Below, in pieces: positions 23,691 through 35,675 of a stretch of DNA of 64,000 bases (position 1 is the stretch's first letter; each line of letters begins with the position of its first letter). The DNA is taken from positions 112,021,111 to 112,085,110 of the forward strand of contig CM061244.1 of the NCBI GenBank assembly GCA_030848705.1, in the 5' to 3' direction. The position numbers and the translations under genes are program-made. The notes beneath the pieces were generated by a model that did not search any database, was not told where the DNA came from, and worked only from the letters and a program-made list of their open reading frames with translations. The DNA comes from Heracleum sosnowskyi (taxonomy: Eukaryota; Streptophyta; Magnoliopsida; Apiales; Apiaceae).

Positions 23691-25405
23691 AATTAACCGC
23701 AAAGAATAGAAATTTATGTTAATTGCTAGAAAAATAACCCGTGATTTAATTATTAAAGATGTGTATTTTGAAAATAAAAATAAAGGATGAATTCATTGTC
23801 AAAACACGGACAAAACTCAGAAGGAGGCATATGAGCAATTTTAACTTACGATGATATAAGAAAAAAATATTTATCCATCCATAATTGATCAATTCTCAAG
23901 TTTAGAGTTAAAAAAAAGTCTGTTTGTTTGGAAGAATTGAAACACATCGAAATGGTACCAAACGTACTTAGTAATAGAATGATTTGGCACAAGGTAGTTC
24001 CACTTAAGTCAATTAGCTACATTATCCTAGGTTCTAAAAGTTTGGTAGACAGGGGAAGAGAAATAAAGGTAAAAAATGCTTAAAATCAAGAGGTCAGAAG
24101 AAAAGACATAAAAGAGTTACAAAGAAAGTTTTAAGAACTTAAAAAGCAAGGCCTAAGTAGAGTATTAGAAGATTTATGAAAGCTTTTGAGTAAAATCAGT
24201 ACTAAAACCTACAATCTAATACTGCAGCATCTTGAAGGCTATTTAGTTTCTACCTTGAATATTGTCGGAGATGAACTAAATGAATGCATCATTTTTGAAG
24301 AACTGGAAAATTTTTAGGATTATAATATTAAAAATGTCTTCTTAATTAGAAAACATCCATAGAACACTCCAATTCTATTATATGATTCACAACAAAATTA
24401 AAAACAGATATGATTTATCAAAACTACTCGTATTAGTTTTCACATTATAAACTTCAAAATATTTAAGCAAGTATAGCATAGTCATAACATTAACATAATA
24501 GAGTTAACATCAAAAACATACAATCATATATGTCAAATGACATTGATAATGTGTAGTTTAGTTTAAAATCATAATCTAAGCTAGCAGCCCGTGTTTTTAT
24601 GCTAGTTATTAATAAGTAACGAACTGTCTTTTTAAAGATATTGTCTGTTTTATATTTTTTAATTGAAACAACTCATATTTGACTTAAAAATAACAAGGGC
24701 AAAAATATAGAAATAATGACAATATTATTATCTTAAACTTATAAAATCCATGTTTAATATAATTTTTTATAATATTCAATTTAAATAAGATAATTAATAA
24801 AAAATAAAAGTAATAGCATATGTTAAAAGAAACTCGGCACATTACAGAGCGCATATTTTGTTATTTGAACTTTAGTCACTCTTAGATTTTTTAAAAGCAA
24901 ATAAATACGAACCATTAGATCTATTTTTTAAAAAATATTTTTCTATTTTAATATCTAAAATACTACCAAAGATTACGTCAACAATTTATTAAATTAAAGT
25001 ACTTATATTGTTAGATATATAAATACAATTTATTATATACACATATATAAATATATATTAAAATTTTATCAAAAAAGATATAATTATAAAAATCTAAATA
25101 AAAATAATAAAATATTAAAGAAAACCGTGCATTATATAACCATTTAAACAGAAGTTGCACGCATTTTCTACCTAACTTCAGATGACGTACAATATGCTCC
25201 TTTAAAATTTTCGTCTCTTAAGATATATACAAACACGTATGCACACCTTAATATCTTATTTACGATACTTTAAGACCTTTTTACCAAATCATCATATGTT
25301 AACCCACATCTTTACCCATAAAATATTCCACATTTATTTTAATCCCATCAAGACCAACCCTCCTTAATTATAATTTAATTTAATAATCCCAAAATATTCA
25401 TTAAC
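23691..25405. other. AT-rich intergenic DNA
   Basis: No gene or recognisable element was found. There are long A/T runs (24640-25140) and no ORF above background. Confidence 0.5.
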
Positions 25406-25802
25406 CACGTGTCCACATCACTAATTACAAAATAGTTTAGGATTACCTGTCCTTGAATATAACATGATTCCATAATGACAGCCTAGGTGTAGGGACCAAG
25501 ACAATAACTTTAAAACAAACAATCAACATAAAACAAAAAAAACACATAAACGTGTCCTTACGTGTCCATGTGTAAGTTCGCCACGTGGAGAGTTCCAAGA
25601 CTTACCCAAGGATCACCGACACGTGTCCTTATTTCCTCACCTCAAATCCTTGACACGTGCCTCAGGTCAATGGACTATTCATTGTAGTTTCACCAAAACT
25701 AGTCCACCCCCCTACTTGGCGACACGCATAAATTCAGAAAATTTAATTATTAAATCCCGGAAATCAAGACAGATATAAAAGTCAGTGACTCATGTCCACG
25801 TG
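25406..25802 (+). promoter_or_regulatory. Cluster of five G-box/ABRE motifs upstream of the AFP-like gene
   Basis: CACGTG occurs at 25406, 25582, 25622, 25656 and 25797, mostly in ACACGTGTCC or CCACGTGG contexts, with further ACGTGTCC sites near 25553-25567. These are the core of ABA-response elements bound by bZIP factors of the ABF/ABI5 group. They lie 540-930 bases before the ATG at 26338. Binding in vivo is inferred. Confidence 0.7.
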
Positions 25803-26337
25803 GCACCAGGCACTTTCCTCCTCAGTCCCTCATGTAGATAACAATTTATGCTTAAAATTTTAATAATTATATATGTAAGTTATATATTTTAGTTTTGATA
25901 AAATTATTATTTTCGTGTTATTTCGTATCAATAAATTTTACGAATTTTTTTTAAGACGGGATTCGAATTACGGGGAGAGTCCCTATCTCTAGTCTAAAGG
26001 TCATTTTAGAGATATAGTAAATCTCTGTCTCCCTCTTTCTTACCTGTTTCTTCCTTTCCTTCAACTATCATAATAATACCCTTCATTTTTCTTCACCTTT
26101 TTGTAACCTATAATATTTTCCGGCGAGAATTGCCGGAATTTCAAGAACACTCTGCCGGAAAATAAAGATACAATTTTTATGCAAATTCAAGGATTGAAGT
26201 GAGGAAACAAGAAGATGGGGTTTCTTGTTTGTCGATTTATTCATCTGGGTAAACTAGCTTATTCAGCTAAGTATAGTTGTGCATGAATTGTTGATCATTT
26301 TTGTTATAAAGTTTTGATTTTTATTGCTTTTTGTTTA

Positions 26338-28995
26338 ATGGGTGATGGTAATGAGAGTAAGAAAACTAGTAAAGAAATGGAGAATTTGAGTCTTGACAAT
26401 AAAATTCCTAGAGATTTCTTGCAAAGATTTAGTGGTGTTTCTAGGAAAAATGAAAGTAATATAGCTATAAGTAGAGATACAAGTGATACTATAGAGTTGA
26501 ATCTTGGTTTATCACTAGGTGGAAGATTTGGTGTTGATAGAAGTACTAATTCGAATAAACTTGTGAGATCTTCTTCGATTGCTGGTGCTATTCCTTTAGT
26601 TAGAGATGAACCTGAAGTTTTAACACCTCCTGCAACTGCTCCAGCACCTTATTCTGGTTTAGTAAGGACCTCTTCGCTTCCGGTTGAGACGGAGGAGCAG
26701 TGGAGGAAGAGGAAGGAGATGCAGAGTTTGAGGAGAATGGAAGCAAAGAGAAGGCGGTCGGAGAAGCAGAGAGTGAGGGGAGGGGAGGAGGAGAGGAGGG
26801 AAAGTGATGGGAGTTTGAGAGGGAGAGGTGGTCAGAGGCAATCGTATGTTGAGGCTATGAATAAGGTGGGATCATCCGTGGCGCCGCAGTTTGGATTGCC
26901 TTCTTGGGCTGTTGCTGCTAAACAGACTATTCTTGGTGGTGGGATTGAGGGTTTGATTGCGAGAGGAAATTCTGGTGGTAGTGGTAGTGGTAGTGGACAG
27001 GAGTTGATGCGAGGATGTTCTTCGAGTATGTCGGAAATGGAGAGTAGTAAAGCACTTCAAGGTATAAACTTTCATTGTACTGTATACTGTTGTTAATTTA
27101 ATAAGTTTTCCTGAAATCACAAGGTGTAATGATGAAACCTTGATATGTATGTCATGCTTGTGTTGATACAATTCTCATTCGGATGTCCTATTTTGGGATT
27201 GAAGAGTGGATTTCTAGGAACCCTTTTTTGGGGAGGGTCAAGAAGAGATCCGATGCTAAATTCTCTGAAAACCTTTATGGTGTTATGAGGATGCCGTAAT
27301 TTGTATATCATGCTTATGGTTTAATATCTGAAACTTTCTCTAAATGCTCCAACTATATTTACTTAATTCAGCAACAAGAGTTTATGATATGTTGATCTTT
27401 GTGAGTGGGGTTTAAGAGAACTTTCTGTATTGTAAATATGTATATTGAAAATAAGTTAATGACTTCAACTTGTGATAAAATACTGTTGGTGATGCTCAAG
27501 AGCATCTTTACACGTAGCTGCATTCTTTATGAATTTGCCTTCTTGTCGAAGTTGATTCAGTTTTTTCATTTAAACTCTCAGCTGACCTGATTAAAATTTA
27601 TTTATATTTATTTATGGCATCAAAGTAAAGGCGGGTCAATTTTTAAATGAAGAGAAAGAAGGAAACATTGTGAATGGTGTGAAATCAAGGTGCAAATCTG
27701 TAAAGACACCAATAGCATTTTATCCACGTGGAAACCATTATTTCTATTCATATTATCGTCCCAAGTAGGCTTCAATAATTGTCAAGTTTTTTGTAATATA
27801 GCAGCTATAACTTTTAATGTAATTGTATGACAGATACTAAAAGGATAGCGGGTGACGAAATAGAATGTCGTGGGGGGTTTGACATCTTTAACACATATGT
27901 AGCTTATTTATTTCCATTTTTTTGGTAATTATACAGTTCATCTATGACTGATAGAAGCTTTTTCACCATTGTGCCACTCCTGTTTTGAACATATCTAGTT
28001 CGTTACTTTGATGTCAACAGGTTATGTGCTCTGTGCGTGCCTGGTAATTACAAACTATTTTAACTTAGAATGTAACAATGCATATTTCGTATGTAAGAAA
28101 TTAACAATGAGGGTATTATTTTTGTCGGAAACCCATGGTGTATCTTGGGGTCATCCACTCACTTGGGAGTGTTTTTTTTTGCCAAGTCAATTGGGTGTAG
28201 TTGCATCAATTTTATACTTTCTCTTTAAGTCACGAAGTCTTCTAATTATTTATATATCTTTCTTTCTTACACTTATTTACGAACTTGAGTTTGTGCTATT
28301 GCTTTGCGTATAGTATCGCCCCTATTGTGTTAGATGTTTATGTTAGACAAATGCTATATGTGTTGGCCAAAAATATTTTTACTATGAAGTTACTATGTTT
28401 GGTACTTTAGCCTATATGATCTGCCAATTTATTGTAAACTGCATGCGTATGGTCGTACTGCTTCTTTATTGGCCTTCGGCGTGGAATAATTTATTACTCA
28501 TAAACTTCAGTCACCTTGCACCATTTGTAATAAACCCTTTAAAAGTTTTTGTATGCATTTTAAATACTTGACTATATGTCGTTTACAACAGGGACTCCTA
28601 GTTGTGGTGATATTAGCCCAGCTAGCATTCAGTCAGCTCGAAGTAATCAAGACACAGCAGGTTCTTCGGGGAAAAAGGAGGGAGAAATTTCAGGTAGACC
28701 TCCAAGGGCTGAGCTTGAAAATCTTAATAAGAAAATGAATGCAGCGAGCAGTGGAACAAAGGATAGTGGAATGAATTCATTGGAGGACATGCCGTGTGTA
28801 TTTACAAAAGGTGACGGTCCTAATGGGAGAAGAATAGAAGGAATATTGTACAAGTATGGGAAGGGAGAAGAGGTGAGGATAATGTGTGTGTGTCATGGTG
28901 ATTTTTATTCTCCTGCCGGATTTGTCAAGCATGCAGGTGGAACTGATATCGTTCACCCACTCAAGCATATAGTTGTAAATCCCAATTCTTCCTAG
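26338..28995 (+). CDS. Ninja-family / ABI five-binding protein (AFP-like), two exons
   Basis: This is a nuclear adaptor that recruits TOPLESS-type co-repressors to dampen ABA or jasmonate signalling. Exons are 26338-27061 and 28592-28995; donor CAAG|GTATAA and acceptor ACAACAG|GG keep the frame and give 375 aa. It has DFLQRF and the EAR repressor motif IELNLGLSLGGRFG (about residues 52-65), then TSSLP. A basic nuclear-localisation stretch (WRKRKEMQSLRRMEAKRRR, about 122-140) follows, then a Gly/Ser segment. The second exon holds the conserved C-terminal NINJA domain (VRIMCVCHGDFYSPAGFVKHAG). The ATG at 26338 (MGDGN) is the first in frame. The ELNLGLSLGGRFG form is closer to AFP members than to NINJA itself. 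The G-box cluster upstream fits ABA induction. Confidence 0.93.
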
Positions 28996-29478
28996 GGCAG
29001 TCGAAAAGAAAAGGACAGGATTGATGTATTCATCTCCAGTCCTCGTATGTATCTATGATTGTTTTATTTCCATTTGAAGGCTATAAGTTATGGAGGATTT
29101 TTGAATGTACCATTTCATAAGAGAGAAAAACATGCTGTTGACATGGGATATTTCTATATATCATTTCCCCTGGAATATGGCCTTGTAAAATGTTTCTGTA
29201 TAATTTTGGTGATAAGAGGTGAACTAATGCTCTAAGAGAAGTACATATGGGGTAAAGAAACTGTAAACACGATTGACTTTGTGTTTCTCTGTAAAAGAAA
29301 AAAATACTTATTTCAAAAGAATGAGATCCATGTTCAAATCCGGTCACAAAATTTCTCAGCTTACATCAATTTAAGGTTGAAAAACTTGGAAATTTGGCTG
29401 CAACAATTAAAGCCAATGTGAATTTTGAAAAAACCGGCTCTTCTCTGCACGTAAAACTATGGAGTCTACCAAGTGCAC
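28996..29478. other. Convergent 3' regions of AFP-like and kinase genes
   Basis: This is the probable 3' UTRs of two converging genes, 483 bases apart. No other gene was seen. Confidence 0.5.
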
Positions 29479-32400
29479 CTAGCCTGGAGGAGGTTGAAAT
29501 CTCCTAAGTATGTTGACAACTTGTCTCATTGCAGGCCTGGTAGATTTGATCTCTGCTGAACACCCTAGTGCTAACTTTAGAATATCAACAAGATGATTTT
29601 GTGGAGCTGCTTCCCAAAGACCACTGGTGAAGAACTCCTTTTCATGACCGCTTTCCAGTAGCATCAATGCCCATGATACGATAGTAAAGCCGTTTCCATA
29701 TGAAGAAAAAGAAGGATCCAGAGCTTTCTTGTCAGAGAGCAACTCAAGAAGCATCACACCATAGCTGTAAACATCAGTTTTCTCAGATACACGACCAGTT
29801 AAAGCATATTCCGGTGCAATATAACCATATGTTCCTGCAACACTTGTTGTTGCATGTGTTTCAGAGATTCCCAAAAGCCTCGACAACCCAAAATCAGATA
29901 AACAAGCATTATATTCATCATCCAGAAGTACATTGCTTGGTTTGATGTCACGATGTAGAACACGTGGATTACAATGGTCATGAAGATAAGCAAGAGCACT
30001 GGCAACATTCAGAGCAATCTTGGGAAGTACTCGCCAGTCAATAGCCCTTTCGGAACGTTTTTGGATAAACTGCTCCAAATTACCTCCGGAAAGAAAATTA
30101 TATATAAGGAACATTTCTGCCTCACTGGCATGATAGCCGATTAATGTTATGAGGTTTGGGTGTTTTATCCTTCCAAGGATGCCTACCTCAGCATCAAACT
30201 GTGGAATACCTTGGTATCTTTCTAGAGTGAGCCTCTTCACTGCCACTATGGTTCCGGGGGCGACTTCAGCCTTGTAAGTGGCACCAAAACCCCCATATCC
30301 AATGCAATGGCTTCCATTAAAATTCCCTGTAGCCTCAACAACACCTTCATAGGTCAATGGGACCCCTATATTCTTAAAAACTACAATTTCCTTTCTCACG
30401 GAAGACACAGAAACATGATTTCTCGAATTCGGAGTCTTTCTTTTTATATAGTAGAAAAGTATGACTAGACACAGAAGAATACCAACAATTGCAGAAACAG
30501 ATACAATTAAAGCCAACTCGACAGAACTAAATCCTTTCCTCGAGTTTTTAGAACCACTTACTGCTGGATATGCCACAGAGTCTTGTGTCTCTTCGCCAGA
30601 AGGAACTGAAGCTAAAGTAGCTACTGGAAGAAAATGATTTCTAAGAACGTTGCTACATATCATTTTCTTACCGCCTAAAAAGAACTGTCTAGACATATTA
30701 TCAAGTGAAATGTCACAATTAGTTAGCAACGTTGCATTTGACAACTTTGAAGGGATGTTACCTGTCAATTTACTGTTATTAAGCAATAAAACAGTTAGGT
30801 TACTCAAGTTGATTAGACCCTGAGGAATTTCACCAGAAAAAGAGTTCCATGAAAGTTCTAAACAACGGAGAGAGGTCAACAATGAGAATGTAGTAGGTAT
30901 GGTTCCATTTAGGTGGTTACCTGCCAAGGATAGATACCTGAGATTCTTCATGAGACTCAGATCAAAGGGCACCTGACCCTGCAACTTGTTCCAACTCAAG
31001 TCCATCTTAACAAGTGAATTCAAATCTCCAATACTAGAAGGTATGATTCCTGAAATCTGATTATTGGAGACATCCAAAACTTTTAGAAATTTGCATGCTA
31101 CACCAATATCAGCTGGAAGTTGACCTGAAAGTCTATTGTTGCTAACATTAATGATCATTCTGAAAAATTTGTTACAATTACCAAGTAAATCATGTAATGG
31201 CCCAGTGAGATCATTTCCACTGGCAAGAAATGCATATTCCACATCACTGCCCAGTCTTACAGGGGTTGCTGGAAGCAGTGGGATTGGACCACTGAAGTTA
31301 TTTCGACTGAAATCATGGATAACTGGAAAGCTCACACTTGAAAACGGCACAGGGTTTCTGGAAATTGTTTTGCATGTAAAAGATGACACATATGCAGATG
31401 ATAGCCTGGGAGGCCGGAGAAGGCTTGAATTAGAAGAGGGTAAAGAATTGCAACTAGAGTTGTGGAAACTGGGAATCAGTCCTGAAAGTAGGTTTGAGCT
31501 AATATCAAACACAGTCATGCAGGGAACTGGAAGTTTTTCATCAAGATTCCCACTTATCCTGTTTGAACTCAGATTAAGAAAATGCAGGTTTTTGCATCCT
31601 CCAAAACCCTCAATTATTTCTCCTGTGAAATAGTTTTGCGCCAAGTTCACCATCTCTAAGTTGTCACAATTTCCCCAGTTCCTAGGGAATCTGCCTTTAA
31701 AATTTGCACCTGGAGCCCAAATTACCTTTAACTTCGGAAGCATGGTAACTTCCTCAGGAATGGAGCCCTCAAAAAAGTTTAAATCATACGAAGGAGCATT
31801 AGGTAATGAAAATGCCTTCTGATGAACCTGACTTGAGAGGATAAGAACGGACAAACTAGAACAGTTTCCAAGACTTGCCGGGATACGACCATGAAGGTTG
31901 TTTTGCGATACATCCAAAACTTCAAGCTTCTTGAGTTCACCAAGTTCAGGAGGAATAACACCTTCAAATGCATTAGAGAACAATAATAGCGTTCTTAATC
32001 GACTGCATTTACCAAAACCACGAGGAAGGTTCCCATTCAGATAATTACCAGACAAATCCATATGTTCAAGACTCCAACAATTTTTCACCACTTCTTCTGG
32101 AACAGGTCCCTTTAACAAATTAAATGACAAATGAAGTGCTTTCAACTTCATAAGGTTACCAATGTAATGCGAAATCTTTCCCTCTATCTTATTATTAGCT
32201 AAATTTAAAATTTTCAGTCCCCGACATTCTGAAATAGAGTTTGGAATCTCCCCAAAAATTTTATTAAAACCAAGGTTCAACACCTGCAATCTCCTAAAAC
32301 TGTTAAAACCACCAGACAGATTCCCAGTTATCATATTCCCTTCTAGATCAAGTACTTCAATATTCTTTAAACCCCACATTTCACTAGGAAGTTCACCACT

Positions 32401-32838
32401 AAGTTCATTAAACGGAAGTGATAAAACCCTAAGCTCAGATAACTTTCCAATAATTTGCGGTAATTTCCCAACTAACTTACCAGTCCTATCAGAAAAATTC
32501 CTTTCGTATCCATAATCATGCAATACAAATTCCGAAGAATCCAAACAAGAGGCACCACAAACATTACCTCCATTGCCACCAGGAATATTCAGCTCCACAA
32601 TTCTAGAATCTGAATCGCATGTGATTCCAACCCAGGAACAGTAGTTAAAACTTTCGCTTTTCCAGCTGGAGAGAATCCCAGATGGGTCAGAAACTGAGTT
32701 CCTGAACTCCAGTAACACCATCTTATCATGCAATACTTTTCCAGAAACTGAATAAACAAAGTAGAACAATACAATTACATAAAACCAACTTCGAGTTTCA
32801 ACAACGGATCTCCACTGGCTTCTTCCAGAACACTCCAT
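29479..32838 (-). CDS. RPK2-like: LRR receptor-like kinase, RPK2/TOADSTOOL2 type, 1119 aa
   Basis: This is a plasma-membrane receptor kinase of LRR subfamily XV; Arabidopsis RPK2 acts in anther, embryo and meristem signalling. It is a single exon, as in RPK2. The ATG at 32838 is the first in frame; upstream codons lack ATG. A signal peptide spans about residues 18-33, then an LRRNT domain with SWVGITCD, two LRR blocks with NxxSGxIP repeats, and an island between them. The transmembrane segment is about 773-796. In the kinase, the Gly loop IGYGGFG is at 845-851, VAVK Lys at 868, HRDIKPSN with Asp 964, and DFG with Asp 982. All catalytic residues are present (RD kinase). The RRFQPPPG tail resembles RPK2. 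The exact orthologue is inferred. Confidence 0.93.
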   Translation of the reverse strand: MECSGRSQWRSVVETRSWFYVIVLFYFVYSVSGKVLHDKMVLLEFRNSVSDPSGILSSWKSESFNYCSWVGITCDSDSRIVELNIPGGNGGNVCGASCLDSSEFVLHDYGYERNFSDRTGKLVGKLPQIIGKLSELRVLSLPFNELSGELPSEMWGLKNIEVLDLEGNMITGNLSGGFNSFRRLQVLNLGFNKIFGEIPNSISECRGLKILNLANNKIEGKISHYIGNLMKLKALHLSFNLLKGPVPEEVVKNCWSLEHMDLSGNYLNGNLPRGFGKCSRLRTLLLFSNAFEGVIPPELGELKKLEVLDVSQNNLHGRIPASLGNCSSLSVLILSSQVHQKAFSLPNAPSYDLNFFEGSIPEEVTMLPKLKVIWAPGANFKGRFPRNWGNCDNLEMVNLAQNYFTGEIIEGFGGCKNLHFLNLSSNRISGNLDEKLPVPCMTVFDISSNLLSGLIPSFHNSSCNSLPSSNSSLLRPPRLSSAYVSSFTCKTISRNPVPFSSVSFPVIHDFSRNNFSGPIPLLPATPVRLGSDVEYAFLASGNDLTGPLHDLLGNCNKFFRMIINVSNNRLSGQLPADIGVACKFLKVLDVSNNQISGIIPSSIGDLNSLVKMDLSWNKLQGQVPFDLSLMKNLRYLSLAGNHLNGTIPTTFSLLTSLRCLELSWNSFSGEIPQGLINLSNLTVLLLNNSKLTGNIPSKLSNATLLTNCDISLDNMSRQFFLGGKKMICSNVLRNHFLPVATLASVPSGEETQDSVAYPAVSGSKNSRKGFSSVELALIVSVSAIVGILLCLVILFYYIKRKTPNSRNHVSVSSVRKEIVVFKNIGVPLTYEGVVEATGNFNGSHCIGYGGFGATYKAEVAPGTIVAVKRLTLERYQGIPQFDAEVGILGRIKHPNLITLIGYHASEAEMFLIYNFLSGGNLEQFIQKRSERAIDWRVLPKIALNVASALAYLHDHCNPRVLHRDIKPSNVLLDDEYNACLSDFGLSRLLGISETHATTSVAGTYGYIAPEYALTGRVSEKTDVYSYGVMLLELLSDKKALDPSFSSYGNGFTIVSWALMLLESGHEKEFFTSGLWEAAPQNHLVDILKLALGCSAEIKSTRPAMRQVVNILRRFQPPPG

Positions 32839-34289
32839 TTTCGAGATTTGATTAGTTATCAAACTCAAAACCCCATAACTAAAATCATAAAAAGCTGTAA
32901 ATTAACACTTAAAAAGATATGATTTTTAAGTTATTAATCAGAAAACAAAATTTTCAGGTTTCTTGGAATAGTAAATAAAAGGTTAAAGAGAAAGACTTGG
33001 CTTTTTCTTGAGCTGTTGAGTCTTCCAACCATCATAGAACATATTTTTTATACATGTTTCATCATCTGTGGCCAGTATTGTCTGGGGTCATTGACCCTGA
33101 TGGTGGTACTCAGTCAATGATAGTGCTATTCTCTAGTCAACACAACGCGGCTTTAAAAAATGAAGTGCTACAAAAGTCTATTGTTTACTAGTGAAGCCAA
33201 TAGCCTTCTGCTATGTAAGGATCGACCTATTAAAAATACCTGCAGTTTTTATGATTTACCTCGGATAAGTGGGCCACAGAACAACTGCAGTCATAGATTT
33301 TCTGCAGAACACAATGCAATGTATGTGTACCTAAGGTTGCAAAAGGCAGAAGACAAAAAATTGTGCTCTAGATTAATGCATAGATAGAATTTAGAATTTA
33401 AAAACACACGCATCCATCTAGCTATATAAGTTTACAGCCCTAAAAATATTGTTTGGAATACCAATATAATTTTAAGTTTAAATTATTAAGCGGATCAAAT
33501 CAAGGCAGATTTGTATTGTAAATTTTTCTTGATTGTAAAATATTGACCGGCAATCATCTGGATTGTGTTATTCTCTAAGCTTGGTTTTTTTCTTGAAAAA
33601 AACTTCAGAGCACTCTTGGTTTTCATATTATCTCATAGGCATAGCCGCATTGACATGATCGAGAAAAAGAACACCTCCAGAATTTCAACATACCTCTGAT
33701 TTGAAGTCATAGACTAAAATTTATGTGCTAATCATCCCATCACCCTACGTCTGTTCTGTGTCCGCATTAATGAAGGCCTTTGGTGCATAAAAATCTTATC
33801 AAATGTTAGGAACAGTCGATGAATGTACATACGTGAGGAGAAACCCTAGCTAAATCTAATTCTAGCTGAATTAACTAATAAAAATCTATTTTGAGCCGTT
33901 GCTTGAACATCTACAAAATTTTATAAATTTGATATGCAAATTTTTAGTACAAGGTTAGGTATGGAAATCAGTCAGGGTCTGTCACAATCAACACCCAACT
34001 TTCTTAACACCAATACCAGAAGTTATGAAGAACATGACCTACAAGGTAGAGAAAAACAGCACCAGCCAAAAATGTTGGAAGCTTTCTTTGCATATTCATT
34101 ATCACATAAACTGTTGTTGGATGAAAACCTTTGCTGCACAGCTAACTCTCTACTATTCTGCTGGATTCCCACTGAATGTATTTGCCTGCCTAAATGCTTG
34201 TATTCTTTTCTTTTTCTCTTTTCTGGAATCAAGCGTAATAGGTAATACTCACACTGACACTGGAGTACAAGGGAGGCCACTTATATACG
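32839..34289. other. Intergenic: RPK2-like promoter side and 3' flank of next gene
   Basis: This AT-rich DNA contains the 5' flank of the kinase gene. Small ORFs at 33160 and 33934-34360 look like chance. No element was recognised. Confidence 0.45.
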
Positions 34290-35675
34290 TTAACAGGGGA
34301 ATGAGATGCAACACAACTTTTTCCTTCTACAGTTCCAAGGGTAGCAGAAGGACCAACTAAAACTTGAAGAACTGCAGTTGAAGCTTGGACACTGAAACTT
34401 GCAGAATGATCGAGGCCATTTACAGCAACTGCAGCTTGGCCATTTACAACTACTGCAGCTTGGCCATGTAAAGCAGCAGCCTGGCCGATTAAAGCCGCAG
34501 CCTGGCCAGTTATATCCGCAGCCTGGCCACTTGCAACCACAGCTTGTCCAGTTACAGCCACATCTTGGCCTGTTACAGCAATAGCTTGGCCAACTACAGC
34601 AGCAGCCTGGCCAACTACAGCAGCAGCCTTGCCACATAGAGCAGCATTTCCAACTCGGCCACTTACACCAGAAGCATGACCATATGTAACGGCAGAAATC
34701 CCAGTTATAGAAAGAACAGGGCCACAGCAGTCTCCATCCGGACCTCTTCTTCTTTCTAAAACACAAAAAAAAAACCTTTTCCAGCTAAGACAACAAGGAA
34801 TTTGGACTGCTTTCTACATGTTTGCGTCTCTAAATAGGTATGCAGAATGGGGGAATGTTAATACATGCAATGACATACTAATCATTGGTGCAAATTTCAA
34901 ATTCATTAGTGACTGCATCTATGTATACATAAAATTAGATAACCACTGTGTGTGCGAGAAAGGAGCATACATATATGTTCATGTATTAATAGGCATGTTC
35001 TCTTTGATAAGAAAGGAAGGGAGCTTACTTTGGAAATGCCAGGGGTTGACAGCCAATTCCACTTTCATCAGATTGTTGACTATAATTTGTAGAGGGATCT
35101 CTACTCCCCTCTACTTGAGGGACTCCATGTTTGAGTTGATCAAAGTTTTCATTTGCAGAATCTTTCAGGATTTCAACTTTTTCTTCGTATTTCTTCCCCA
35201 TGTCAAATTCATTTGTGTCACGTAGCTTCCCAATTGGAGATTCGTTATGTAGCCTGGACCAGATTAGCTCAGCAGATTTTCTCAATTCTCCAGATTTGAC
35301 TAATTCATCAAACTTGTCTTCGGTCATCGTAAGAAATTGATCTCTAGAGAAACTTAGATTCCCAATCTGAATGCTGAACAAAGATTCATTGGAGACAGCA
35401 CTCCAGGCTGTTGGCGTAGAGGGTTTACTTTCAAATACAGAAGCTGGAATCCTGTCATGTGCTATATCTCCAGGTCTTTCCATGACTTGAGTACCAGGAA
35501 CTTGTACTGGAGATACAGTCTGCAAAGAAGTTTCATAGGTGGCTGATGAGTATGAAGACAGAGAGCTAGAAGACTTTGTATGTTTGGCTGAGTCTACTGT
35601 CTCATCTTCGTTCATTGCATTATCTGCACCTTTGCCTGGGTGCTCTGTGCTTCCATATCCATGTAGAGGCTCCAT
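34290..35675 (-). CDS. Cys/Trp/Pro heptad-repeat protein of unknown function, two exons
   Basis: Exon 1 (35675-35029) starts at ATG and ends CCAAA|GTAAGC. Exon 2 (34755-34290) starts after TTTTAG. The join is in frame and gives 370 aa. The N-terminal 215 residues are Ser-rich and contain SVFESKPSTPTAWSAVSNES followed by LFSIQIGNLSFSRDQ, which looks like a conserved block of a plant-specific family I cannot name. The C-terminal 153 residues hold about 35 Cys in heptads of the form CxWPxC (CKWPGC, CNWTSC, CKWPSC). No signal peptide or obvious TM helix is seen, so metal binding, palmitoylation or membrane association is conceivable but unproven. The repeat is also open in the next frame as GQAAxxx units, but the splice phase favours the Cys frame. 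Confidence 0.7.
34430..34640. repeat. 21 bp coding minisatellite in exon 2
   Basis: About ten imperfect 21 bp units of the form GCAGCCTGGCCA plus nine bases run through the exon. They encode the CxWPxC heptads on the minus strand. Unit length divisible by three keeps both neighbouring frames open. Confidence 0.85.

Noticed and set aside
26314..26337. Earlier start for the AFP-like gene
   Set aside because: The upstream codon is TTG; the first ATG in frame is 26338 and fits the family start.
34229..34561. GQAAxxx-repeat ORF as the main product of exon 2
   Set aside because: The canonical splice leaves the other frame in phase, and the frame opens only because the unit is 21 bp; kept only as an alternative in the findings.
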